Assembly: GCA_963573315.1 (NCBI GenBank)
Contig: OY752140.1
Coordinates: forward strand, 2,914,001 to 2,978,000
Direction of reading: 5' to 3'
Length of the DNA stretch: 64,000 nt
DNA from: Entomortierella parvispora
Lineage: Eukaryota > Mortierellomycota > Mortierellomycetes > Mortierellales > Mortierellaceae
Under the pieces are notes generated by a model. It was not told the DNA's origin and did no database searches. It worked only from the letters and a program-made list of their open reading frames with translations. Shown here piece after piece: positions 1-9,684 of this stretch (position 1 is its first letter; every line of letters starts with the position of its first letter). The position numbers and the translations under genes are program-made.

Positions 1-932
1 TGATGGTCCCAACTCGCTCGCAGACTGCCTGGACAGGTATATATTGGCCTGTTTGTGATTAACCTCTGCAATGGTTCTTTCCTCGTTCCGTATACTCACT
101 CGACTCATCGTTTCTAGATATACCCACCCAGAAAAACTTGGCACAAACGAGTACAACTGCAGCAAATGTGGCAAGACAGGACAGGAGGCGACTAAGCAGT
201 TGTCAATGAAAGTTCTTCCCCCTGTCTTGAGCTTTCAATTGAAGGCATGCCATCCTTCCTATTTCTGAAGTACATTCTTTTTTGTTTCGACAAAGCATCA
301 TCATGCTAACACACATCTTTTTGACTCTTTGAAAACAGCGTTTTGAACATTCCATGGGAGCCTCCAAGATTGAAACCAAAATCAAATTCCCAGCACAACT
401 GGATATGACACCATACACAACTGCTGCAAGAAAGTTGAAGAAGGGCAAGCTTGCAAAGCTGAACGGGACATCTGAGAGCGGATCTCCTTCAACTCCTTCT
501 TCTAACAGCTCGTCGTCGTCGTCTTCCACCAACTCGACAGTCGATCTCATCCCCACCTGCGTCTATAATCTCTTTGCAGTAATCAACCATCAAGGGAAAA
601 TGGACACTGGTCATTACACGGCATTCGCTCGGCATCGTGGAGAGGTAAATGACTACATGAAACCAACGAGACTTTGTGTGCAGGTAATGATAAATCTCAG
701 GCGACTAACGCGAATTGAACATACCTTGGCAGTGGTTCTCTCTTGATGATCATAAAGTGACCTTGGCATCCCAGAAAGAGGTCCTGAACAGCAATGCGTA
801 AGTTGATTGTATCTCACACTGATGATTCTCGTCTTTTGAAGTGTGTTATTTAATGCTGACTTGCATTTCTTATGTTTTTGCTTCAGCTACATGTTATTTT
901 ATGTCAAACAAAACTTGGATTATGACCTTTAG
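1..932 (+). CDS. UBP8: Ubiquitin carboxyl-terminal hydrolase, Ubp8/USP22 type, C-terminal part (5' end outside window)
   Basis: This is the C-terminal part of a ubiquitin-specific protease of the Ubp8/USP22 family, the deubiquitinase of the SAGA complex that removes ubiquitin from histone H2B. Exons are read at <1-36, 118-244, 339-644, 733-797 and 887-932, giving a continuous frame that ends NSNAYMLFYVKQNLDYDL. Family marks are the zinc-binding pair CSKCGK, the block QLSMKVLPPVLSFQLKRFEH (split by an intron), LDMTPY, and the His box with GHYTAFARH, whose His belongs to the catalytic triad. The catalytic Cys box lies upstream of the window. A Ser/Thr-rich insert (about 460-540) separates LDMTPY from the His box. 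The second intron (245-338) starts with GC rather than GT; the conserved LKRFEH across the junction supports it. The gene is convergent with the next one. Confidence 0.9.
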
Positions 933-1085
933 AATGTGGAAGAAGATCTTTGCTGCAAGCTTGACTTTGCAAAGAGATGTACAATTCTACACGTGTAATA
1001 AAGCAAGGTTTATTTCATCACGCTGGAGAGAGGAGAAGGAGATGGACGACACAAAAGCTAGATATGAAGTGGGAATGATGACGAT

Positions 1086-2471
1086 TTAACTATGGATGGT
1101 GCGTCCACGCGAGTACTGCTGTGAGAACGCAGCCTTGACATTGAGCTCACGAGCGGCGTTCAATGCAAAGTTGGGATGTCTCAAGAAACCACGACCAGCG
1201 GCGACAAGATCAGCCTTTTCAGCGACCAAGATCTCTTCGGCCTGAACACCATGGGTGATGATCCCGACGGCAACGATGTGAAGACCAGGGACAGCCTTCT
1301 TGATCTGTTCCGCAAAAGGAACTTGGTAACTGGGACCGGCCTTGATGGACTGCAGGGCGGTGTTTCCGCCTGAAGAGACATGAAGGACATCCACACCAGC
1401 GTCCCGGACCCATTGAGCGATCTGGATGGTCTGCTGCAGGTCCCAGGAAGGCTCATTCTCCAATTGCTTCACGTTCTCGACCAAATCCGAGGCCGAGACT
1501 CTCAAAAAGATGGGCTTCTCGGCTGGGAAGTTTTCACGAACGGCTCGGACGACCTCCAAGAGGAATCGAGCACGGTTCTCGAGGGAACCTCCGTACTTGT
1601 CCGTGCGCTTGTTGGTCAGTGGGGACAAGAAGTTGTGGATCAGATACCCGTGGGCACCATGGATCTCGACAGTGTCCATTCCAGCTTTGGCCGCACGGGC
1701 AGCGGCGGATCCAAACGCCTGGACGATCTCTTGGATCTCTTCAATAGAGAGTTCACGGGGGATGACGTGATTTTCGTCCCATTGGAAGGCAGGGCCACCA
1801 GTAGGGGCCACGACATTGTCACGCCAGAAGGCAGACTCTGGGTGATCGGTGTAAGGTGCCTTTGCAGACGCCTGTCAAAAAAAAAAAAAGAATAGTTAGC
1901 TGCAAAGTTCTACCGGGGAATTGAATGACAAACCAATTATATTTTTTTTGTTGGTGCAGTTGTGTTTGTCTCGAAAAAATACCTTTCGACCGGCATGGGC
2001 CAATTGGATGCCAACCTTGCCGCCCTGGACATGGACGAAATCGACGATTTCCTTCAACTTGTTGATCTGAGCATCTTCCCAAAGGCCGGCACAGCCGGGG
2101 GTGATGCGACCGTTGGGCAAGACCGCCGTGGCTTCTTGGATGATCAATCCAGGTCCATGGATGGCCAAGGATCCGATGCTGACCAAGTGGAAGTTGGTAA
2201 AGAATCCATCCTTGGAGGAGTACATGCACATGGGTGCGACTACGATACGATTGGGGATGGTCAAGTCCTTGACCGTAAAAGGCTGGAAGACCAAAGGAAT
2301 TTTGTCCGAATCGGGCAAGCTTGCGTCAATGGGTCCCAGATAGGTACCGGGGGCTTCAAGCTGGTCAATGTAGTAGTGTTCTTGAGGGTACTCCAACTTG
2401 GCCTTGGCGGAACTTGGGTCCGTGGGGACAGGGGTCAGGGCAGAGGTAAAAGCGGGGGCGTAGGACGGCAT
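1086..2471 (-). CDS. NADH:flavin oxidoreductase / old yellow enzyme, YqjM-like class (copy A)
   Basis: This is an FMN-dependent ene-reductase of the OYE superfamily, expected to reduce activated C=C bonds with NAD(P)H. Exons on the minus strand are 1983-2471 and 1086-1871, giving 424 aa. The motif APMCMYSSKDG with Cys82 is typical of the YqjM/thermophilic-like OYE class. HAGRK (159-163) is split exactly after the Lys by the intron. HGAHGY (234-239) holds the substrate-binding His pair, followed by TNKRTDKYGGSLENR. GRGFLRHPNF near 389 is the FMN-phosphate site. An N-terminal extension of about 55 residues precedes the barrel. It is a close paralogue of the plus-strand gene at 4545-5942, with an intron at the same position. 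The family assignment is firm; the physiological substrate cannot be read from sequence. Confidence 0.93.
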
Positions 2472-3302
2472 CTTGAGGTGATTTTTTTTCTTGGACCTGG
2501 AGGTGGTGGGTAGTTAGGAAGAGGAAGTGTAGGGGGCGTAGGAGGTGTAGAATGGATGTGAGGGAGAGTGATGGAGAAAAAAATGTTGGAAATCGCTGCC
2601 GCCCATGATATACTAAAGTGTGACACGTTCTCGCGCCGAATGCTGAATAATCGGATCCGTAGGAAACGTGTCACAGCATATCTTTTTTTTTTTTTTTTAA
2701 TTTTCAGCAAGACCCCACCCAAAGATTAAAGGTAGGCATGCACATTGATATAGTGGTAGGAGGGCAAAGAGAAAAAGAGGACCGAAAAAAAGAAGGATGA
2801 GAAGGAGGCCAAGCGGCCAAGGACAACCCTTCCAATAGAACATTGCCTAATTCGGTCACATCGCCTCGTCTTATCAGAGACGTTTTACTTCTTTTTCTCT
2901 TCCTCGTTGTCTGCGACATACGGAGAGGATATGCGTACCTGTACCTGTCTGTACATTCAGACGCTATGTCAACAGATGGCAAAAATCCTCGCAAAGATTG
3001 TTGTCCTCCGTTTTGAAAAGATTTCTGTGGTGTTTGCAAAGATTGCTGTTTTGCAAAGGTCAGCGTTACACGTGACCCGATCAGCTTGAGGGGCGCAACA
3101 TTTTTCCCCACTTCATTTCTCCACCTTGCAGATCCACTTTGCCCCACGCAAACGACAGAAGGAAATCCCACACAGCCCACTGGATATTTGAGCCTGTGCG
3201 CCATCCTTCACCCTCCTTCATTCACATTACCTTCATTTGTCCATCCAACCTACTCATCTCCCAGAACAAAGAAAGCATCGAGAGAACAACATTCAAAGCC
3301 CA
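2472..3302. other. Divergent intergenic region between OYE copy A and MOCS2A
   Basis: This 831-bp stretch holds the upstream regions of both flanking genes and no convincing reading frame. It contains a T-run (about 2683-2698) and one CACGTG hexamer at 3070-3075, 228 nt from the MOCS2A start. Confidence 0.6.
3070..3075. promoter_or_regulatory. CACGTG palindrome upstream of MOCS2A
   Basis: The context is TTACACGTGACC. In fungi this hexamer is bound by bHLH factors such as Cbf1 and Pho4. Similar sites lie upstream of RPT3, ATG12 and EFG1 in this window. Function is inferred from the hexamer and its position only. Confidence 0.4.
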
Positions 3303-3666
3303 ATGTCTCATGTAAGCCTCCGAATGTGCAAGCCCTTGACTCTGGCAAAACGTTTCTCAGAGACACAAGTCTTTGCTAACCTCGTTACCACGCTCCCTCT
3401 TCTCCTTTTTGATACATCAGTTCACGGTCCTCTACTTTGCTTCCGCCAAGGACGCCACCAAGATCGAGTCTGAAAAACTAGAGTGGTCCCCAGGTCTCCA
3501 TGCCTCGTCCTTGACTCAACTTTTGGTCCAACGTCATCCCGCGTTGGAACAGGTCCTCAAGACCAGTATGTTTGCTGTCAACATGGAATACATGGATCAA
3601 GATCAGCCTTGGGCTGTACAACCAGGCGATGAAGTTGCCGTCATCCCTCCTGTCAGCGGAGGATAG
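3303..3666 (+). CDS. MOCS2A: Molybdopterin synthase sulfur-carrier (small) subunit, MoaD/MOCS2A type
   Basis: This is the small subunit of molybdopterin synthase, a beta-grasp (ubiquitin-like) protein whose C-terminal glycine is thiocarboxylated and donates sulfur in molybdenum-cofactor synthesis. The first coding exon is only 9 nt (3303-3311, MSH); exon 2 is 3421-3666. The protein is 84 aa, the usual size. Family marks are FTVLYFASAKD at the start, FAVNMEYM in the middle, and the ending QPGDEVAVIPPVSGG with the essential terminal Gly-Gly. The partner large subunit is not in the window. Its presence implies molybdoenzymes such as nitrate reductase or sulfite oxidase elsewhere in the genome. 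It sits between two OYE paralogues, which has no obvious metabolic meaning. Confidence 0.93.
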
Positions 3667-3980
3667 ACGGAGGAGAAGAAAGCGAAAAGAAAAGGAAATG
3701 GACGAGCACAAGTGTTTTAGACAAAAAAATCCTAGTTATTCTATTTTTTTTCCTTGGCACGTTTTGCCTTAATACGAGTCTACCAGCATGTTGCCATGCA
3801 CGCGTCCGAATTTGCACAATACACCGCGCAGGCACTGATACCGTCAGATATCTGCCGAAGAAACGCGTGGCTTGGTTTTTGAAGCAAATTGATTGTAAAT
3901 CGGATCTGCTACATAGAAAGGGGGAATCCGCGGCTGTGCACTTGCGGATTGTAGCTCACAGCTGCTTTGGTAGGTGTTAT

Positions 3981-4143
3981 AGCGGTTTGCAAAACTTCGT
4001 AGTACGGCGCTAGCAGGGGCAGATACCGTAGCAGTCTGCAATTGCAGGTAGCACGGCGCCAGCACGGGTAGGGCAGCACTGGCAGGTAGCAAAGCGGTCT
4101 GCAATTGCCGGTATTGTAGCACGGCGCCTACACATACGGGTAG
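3981..4143. repeat. Three diverged tandem copies of a GC-rich unit
   Basis: Units begin near 3981, 4030 and 4093. Each has the order agc-g/a-gt-t/c-tgcaa, then a tag-c/t-acggcgc block, then an agc- or cac-containing tail ending in a ggg run. Copies 2 and 3 share TCTGCAATTGC and AGCACGGCGCC exactly; copy 1 is more diverged. Spacing is uneven (49 and 63 nt), so this is an old, drifting array. It lies about 400-560 nt upstream of the OYE copy B start. Confidence 0.7.
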
Positions 4144-4403
4144 CAAGGAAGGTCTGTGCTCTCTTTTTTTTTTTTTGCGATCGAAATGTGTGCTGCCTTC
4201 CTGGCACAGTGTTTTGCCGAAACCTCCAATAAAGACACGTAGTCCCTGAGATGGAGCCAGATGGACATTTTTTCTTTGAAATGGAGCACTCTGACTGGCT
4301 GCAGTGCATTTGTAATATCTTGCGAGATCAAGGCTTCGAGATAGTTTTGTCTTTTTTACAAATCAACGTTATCTCCGTGAACATCTTCTCCAGAAGGGTT
4401 CTG

Positions 4404-4410
4404 TATAAAA
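4404..4410 (+). promoter_or_regulatory. TATA-like element of OYE copy B
   Basis: TATAAAA lies 141 nt before the ATG at 4545 and is followed by a pyrimidine-rich leader. This spacing suits a fungal TATA box. Copy A has no equally clear element, so the two paralogues may be controlled differently. Confidence 0.45.
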
Positions 4411-4544
4411 AGCTTTTGGATCGGGCAACAACTTCTTTTTTCCTCACACTCAATTGAATCTTCACTTCCACTCTCTCTCGATAGCACTCAGTTCCCTCTA
4501 CCCTCTCTAAACATACACCTATACCCTCCCTCAACACACACACA

Positions 4545-5942
4545 ATGGTCGCTACTGTCAATGTCAACGCCTCCAAGCCTACCCATGGAGCTGGCATCAC
4601 TTACGAAAAACTGAACGTCAATGGCGTCAAGACTCACGCTCAAGAGTCGTTCCATATCCGCGTTCCTGTTGCTGTGGGATCTAGCCAGGAGACTGAGGCC
4701 GAGAAGACGCCACTGCTCTTCAAGCCCTTCTCCGTCAAGGACTTGACCCTGGCCAACAGGATCATTGTCGCTCCCATGTGCATGTACTCTGCTAAGGACG
4801 GTTTCATGACCGATTACCACTTGGCTCACTTGGGTTCATTTGCCATCTCGGGCGCCGGATTGGTCCTCGCCGAGGCTACGGCGGTCGAGCCCCGCGGTCG
4901 TATCAGCCCTGCTGATACAGGCATTTGGTCGGACGATCATATTCCCGCTATCAAGCGTGTTGTTGATTTCGTTCATACTCAGGGCTCAAAGATCGGCATC
5001 CAGCTCGCACATGCTGGTCGCAAGGTAAAAATTACTAATCAAAAAAAAAAAAAAAAAAAAATCACCATTGGGATGATGAGCCACCCCCTTCTTTGTTGAC
5101 TTCGTCTGATCAGCCTCCTTCTTGCCTATCATTCATTCCCTACTTTATTTTTTTTTTCAAAAATATAGGCCTCTTGCAAGGTTCCCTACGATTCTGAGGC
5201 TTTTGGAGATGAGGAGTACTGGCTCGATGATGTTGTTGCCCCTACTGGCGGCGCCGAGTTCCAGTGGGATGAGAAGCACGTCGTTCCTCGTGAGCTTTCG
5301 ATCGCAGAGATCCAAGAGGTTGTCAAGGCCTTTGCCGATGGCGCCGCCCGCGCCGCCAAGGCTGGAATGGACACTGTCGAGATCCACGGTGCTCACGGTT
5401 ACCTCGTCCACAACTTCCTCTCGCCTATTACCAACAAGCGTACTGACAAGTATGGAGGTTCCCTTGAGAACCGTGCTCGATTCTTGATCGAGGTCATTCA
5501 TGCCGTCCGTGAAAACTTCCCCGCTGAGAAGCCCGTCTTCTTGAGAGTCTCTGCCTCAGACTGTGTGGAGCATTTGGAGGGCGAGTCATGGGAGATTGAG
5601 CAGACTGTCCAGATCGCAAAGTGGGCCAAGGAAGCCGGTGTTGATGTCTTGCACGTCTCATCTGGTGGAAACACCCCCCAGCAAAAGGTTTCTTACTCGC
5701 CTGGTTACCAAGTCCATTACGCTGATCGTGTCCGCAAGGAAGTCCCTGGCTTGGCCATTGTCGCCGTCGGTTCCTTGACCTCGGGCAAGCAGGCTCAAGA
5801 GGTTCTCAAGGAAGAAAAAGCCGATTTGATTGCCGCTGCCCGCTCTTTCTTGAAGCATCCTAGCTTCACTCTCGATGCCGCCCGCGAATTGGGCGTCAAT
5901 GTCGTCTACGCTCCCCAGTACTTTGCTGCTCGTTATGTCTAA
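4545..5942 (+). CDS. NADH:flavin oxidoreductase / old yellow enzyme, YqjM-like class (copy B)
   Basis: This is the second FMN ene-reductase of the window, 417 aa, from exons 4545-5024 and 5169-5942. It keeps APMCMYSAKDG (Cys79), LAHAGRK at the exon end, HGAHGYLVHNF and TNKRTDKYGGSLENR. The region matching the FMN-phosphate motif reads AAARSFLKHPSF, where copy A has AAGRGFLRHPNF, so a glycine is replaced by alanine. The N-terminal extension (about 55 residues) is unlike that of copy A, so the ends have diverged more than the barrel. The intron sits after the same Lys codon as in copy A and contains two homopolymer runs. The shared intron position shows that the pair arose by duplication after the intron was in place. 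Confidence 0.93.
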
Positions 5943-6167
5943 GAGAGAAAAGCTCTTTGTAGATTTTAGTTCGCCTCCCTCCATTGTTACACTAATTGTC
6001 AAATACAAACCATTACATGATCATTTTTCACGTTGCAGTGTGCGTCAGCTATCATCTAAATGGTGCAACTTGTGTTCAATCCAACTGCACAACAGGGTTT
6101 TCCATAATGTAGTTTTTTATTGGAGGTCGCTTTCCTACAGCTGGTAGTTGACGTTCCTGATGGGCGA

Positions 6168-7618
6168 TTACTTGTAAAACTCGAAGTCGGTATCGGTTTT
6201 CTTGACGTTGCTCTTGTATCCCTTTTCCAAATCCTTGGCCAAAATAACGTAGCGGTTCTTACGAACAGCATGCATACCGGCTTCCTGGCAAATGGCGGCG
6301 ATTTCTGCTCCTGACAACTTGTCTGGTCTAGAAACAACTGTAAAAAGCATAAAAAAAACAAGGGCCAGGTTAAAATGATGACCTGGCATCTCTGAACAGT
6401 GATAGAAAGATACTTGAGATTCACTTACAGTCCTCAAGATCAACGTCGTCGGCGAGGTTCATCTTGGCGGTGACGGTCTGGAAGATAAGACGCTTCTGAC
6501 GACGATCTGGCATGGGGAATTCAATCTTGCGATCCAGACGCCCAGGACGCAAAATGGCAGGATCCAAAGTGTCGGCACGGTTCGTTGCCATAATGACCTT
6601 GACATTCGACCCCTGATCGAAACCATCCATCTGATTCAACAACTCGAGCAACACACGCTGCACTTCACGATCAGCACCGGTCTGAGCATCGAAACGCTTC
6701 GTGGCAATTGCATCGACCTCATCAATGAAAATAATAGCAGGGGAGTTCTCGCGTGCCATCCTGAAAGCATCACGGACCATCCTGGGTCCCTCTCCCAAGT
6801 ACTTTTGCACAAACTCGGAACCAACCATGCGGAAGAACGATGCGGAGGTGTGATGGGCGACAGCCTTGACCAACATGGTCTTTCCAGTACCGGGGGGTCC
6901 ATAAAGCAAGACACCACGAGGAGGGTCAATACCGATCTGACGGTACAGGTCGAAATGTGTCAGTGGCAACTCGACGGCCTCTCTGATCTCCTGCTTTTGC
7001 ATATCCAGTCCTCCCACATCCGCATAGGTTACATCAGGCCTCTCGTCCGCACCGACCATCTCTACACTAGAATCCGCATTGGGTGGCAAGACATCGACCA
7101 GCGCATTGGAGTGACGGTGGAGTGCTACGGAGCAAGAGGGCTTGAGCAACTCTCTGTCAATCGTACTCAAAATCCTGACTACATGCTGTGCTCCTGTTGT
7201 AGACGAGACGATACCGGTATGTTGATCGATCGGCTCCAAGAACTGACCAATGACAAGAGGAACGGACTGGATCCTCTTGACCTCTTCCTGAGCTCGGATC
7301 AATTCACGCTTCAGGTTCTTTTGTTCGTCCTTGATGTATTCCTCCTGAAGTTGCAAAAACTCGAGATGGCGCTGCAAGTTTTTGTAACGGGTGTAGAGAT
7401 CATTTGAGGCCAAATGGGCGAGGGGTCCTTGCTCTGCTTGGTCCACAGTGACTCCATTATCCTATTTAAAAATAGGATACACAAACGTGATGAGTAATAT
7501 GATCGCATTTCTGGGATCGTCATTGAGGTACAATGGTGATTGCTGAGCATTTGCAACTCACCTTGAGCTTCAAGGCAGCCTCTGGGGTGACGACTGGCTT
7601 GATTCCAAGTTCTTCCAT
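6168..7618 (-). CDS. RPT3: 26S proteasome regulatory ATPase subunit Rpt3 (PSMC4)
   Basis: This is one of the six AAA ATPases of the 19S proteasome base, which unfold ubiquitinated substrates and open the 20S gate. Exons are 7562-7618, 6429-7461 and 6168-6337, giving 419 aa, the family length. An N-terminal coiled coil (roughly 28-85) precedes an OB region and the AAA domain. Walker A is GPPGTGKT (207-214), Walker [11 protein letters not shown] (Asp-Glu at 266-267), and the arginine-finger segment is [19 protein letters not shown]. The C-terminus ends FEFYK, an HbYX gate-opening tail as expected for Rpt3. It is divergent from ATG12 across 771 bp carrying two CACGTG sites. The downstream OYE gene is convergent. 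Confidence 0.96.
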
Positions 7619-8389
7619 TGATGTTGTGTGTGGGTGGTGACGATGGTGGTTAGTGGAGTAATGGAAGGTGTTGCCGGATTGAGCGTGTTGTCCGTGAGTG
7701 ATTGATGTTTAGTTGATGGTCTGAAGAGAGGGGCAGGAATGAAGAAAAAAGAGATGCCGTTGCGTTCTGACATGGACGCACGCAATCGACGCGTCTCCTC
7801 CTTACACAAGAGACACGCCGGTTTCCTTCAAATGATGACGAAAGCACTTATCACGTGATTTAAATGCAACTGCAAGTCTGCAACTGCAGCTTGTAACACA
7901 CTGTACCTGCCAGAAGCTGCTACCCAACCCACCGACTTTGTCTCCAGAGGGAGCAATCCGACGTCAAGACGGCTACCCGGGTTCATGATCCTGCCTCTGG
8001 AAGCGAAAAATCGAAGCGAGAACGTCTTCTTTAGCCTGAATTGGTGTCTATGCATCGAAAACTTTGGCGCCACCAAAAGTCGACAAGTCAGACGCACGTG
8101 ACTCAAGGGGCCGCGGGCGTTGCAAGGTTCAGAGATGCAAGCATCCATCTCCGTCCTTGGAACCTCTTGGACCTCTATTTTCCCAAAGTCGATAGTCGCC
8201 ACGGCACAGCCCTCACCTTCACACCTGCCGAGAATAATATATATCGACAACAACCCTCCTTTCCTACCCTCGCCCTCGCCCTCTTCCTCTGCTTTCGTTC
8301 CATCTCTTTCGTTATCATCACTTCACCGCTTTATCACGCAATTGCTCCTAACTTATCCATCACCCGACCCATCAAACGTATAACCAGGA
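7619..8389. promoter_or_regulatory. Divergent upstream region of RPT3 and ATG12 with two CACGTG sites
   Basis: CACGTG occurs at 7852-7857 (context ATCACGTGATT, 234 nt upstream of the RPT3 start) and at 8095-8100 (GCACGTGACTCA, 290 nt upstream of the ATG12 start). The second overlaps TGACTCA, the Gcn4/AP-1 core. The ATG12-proximal leader is pyrimidine-rich. No reading frame here looks like a gene. Confidence 0.45.
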
Positions 8390-9039
8390 ATGTCTAGTTC
8401 AGGGACCCCAATTTCAGAGTCACCACCACCATCTGTATTACCGCCCGATGCGGCTGCGGTTATAACCTCCACAGCATCGGCGCCAATCGAACCAACAGGC
8501 CCTCCTGCGTCACCATCCACAGTCATTGCAAACCACAAGAAGAAAGACACCTCCAAAGGTACACCTTTCGGACCAGGCTCTCGACACACGCATTTTCATC
8601 GTCAATGTGTCCTTCAGACAACGACAGCACTTTGTGCCTAACCATTGCTGATGGACTTTCTTGTTTTTTTTTATTGCTGCTGCTTAGTCGTTGTGTACTT
8701 TCGAGCTATTGGTAGTGTCCCTATCATGAAGCAAAACATCTACACTATCACTGCCTCCAACAAATTTTCGACCGTCATCCAGTTTTTGCGCACACAAATC
8801 AACTACCGGCCATCAGACCCATTGGTAAGACCTCGTACGCTCCTTGTCGGCCGACGCTCTCGAACTGATTGTCGCGTGATACTAAACGCGTCGCCCTGCA
8901 TTCTTTCACTTCACAGTTTCTTTATATCAATAGCGCGTTCTCCCCCTCACCAGATGAGATAGTGAATAACCTGTTCAAGTGTTTTAACACGAATGGCAAG
9001 TTGATCGTCAATTACTGTGCCAGCCCTGCCTGGGGATGA
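8390..9039 (+). CDS. ATG12: Ubiquitin-like autophagy protein Atg12
   Basis: Atg12 is the ubiquitin-like modifier conjugated to Atg5 through Atg7 and Atg10. The Atg12-Atg5-Atg16 complex then drives Atg8 lipidation on the phagophore. Exons are 8390-8558, 8688-8824 and 8917-9039, giving 142 aa. The first exon encodes a Ser/Pro/Thr-rich, probably disordered N-terminus (about 56 residues). The fold follows with VVVYFRAIGSVPIMKQ, FSTVIQFLRTQINY, FLYINSAFSPSPDE and the highly conserved end NGKLIVNYCASPAWG. The terminal Gly is the conjugation residue and needs no processing, as in other Atg12 proteins. Splice sites are standard and phases agree. Confidence 0.96.
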
Positions 9040-9684
9040 CCAGACTTACTAAGGTCGACTATCATCCGGAAAATAAAACGATAAGTACATACTGCTCCTT
9101 TGACACCAGTGAAACCGCAAAGCTCTATCAAAAGTGGCAATCTGAAAGTATATTCAGGTTCTCTTTGATTTGGCGACTTAGCAGGCCGTGGGCGTTTGCT
9201 GTCTTCGAAGAAATAGAGATAATAAATTTGATGCAACGGTTGGGAATGAGGAGGTGGATATGATACGAGTCAGACGGTAGGTAAGGTAGAGAGCTATTGC
9301 CCCTTTCTGAATAAGTAGCTCGCACATCGATTCTTGGAGAATGAAACAAGGAGCCTGATTAGTTTCCAGACATCCTTTGTCTCTTTTCCCTCGCAAGAGG
9401 AGACCAAGGTGTCTGCGGACGCGGCCCACCCCCCCCCCCCCCCCCCAAAAAACGCGTTTTAAATCACGTGATTGCTTTTTTTGCCAGTCCGTGTGAGTAA
9501 ACAACTTTTTTCTTTTTTTTTTGCAACCTCATGCGGCATTCCTTTCCTACCCTTTTTTTTCCACCTTATTACCTTATTACCTTATTACCTTATTATTCTC
9601 TTCAGGCACCAAGACTCCTCGAAGCCTGCCAAACAAACATATTCCCGCTAGCAAAACAAAAGAAGAATTTCACCGCGTTGAACA
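9040..9684. other. Intergenic region with C-run and ACCTTATT repeat upstream of EFG1
   Basis: This 645-bp stretch contains an 18-nt C homopolymer (9429-9446), a CACGTG site (9465-9470, context AATCACGTGATT, 215 nt before the EFG1 ATG) and about four copies of ACCTTATT (9562-9594). No gene was recognised. Confidence 0.6.

Larger units (their letters stand above)
3667..4544. other. Intergenic region upstream of OYE copy B
   Basis: This 878-bp stretch separates MOCS2A from OYE copy B. It holds three diverged copies of a GC-rich repeat (3981-4143) and a TATA-like element at 4404-4410. No plausible gene was seen. Confidence 0.6.

Noticed and set aside
1380-1895. 171-codon plus-strand frame inside OYE copy A
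   Set aside because: Antisense shadow of a strongly conserved enzyme; its sequence has no family features.
5025-5168. C/D snoRNA-like ATGATGA and CTGA motifs in the intron of OYE copy B
   Set aside because: The boxes are only about 40 nt apart and no terminal stem or C'/D' pair is visible.
9429-9446. C-run as an assembly gap or artefact
   Set aside because: Flanking sequence is unique and continuous; a true homopolymer is as likely, though its exact length may be unreliable.
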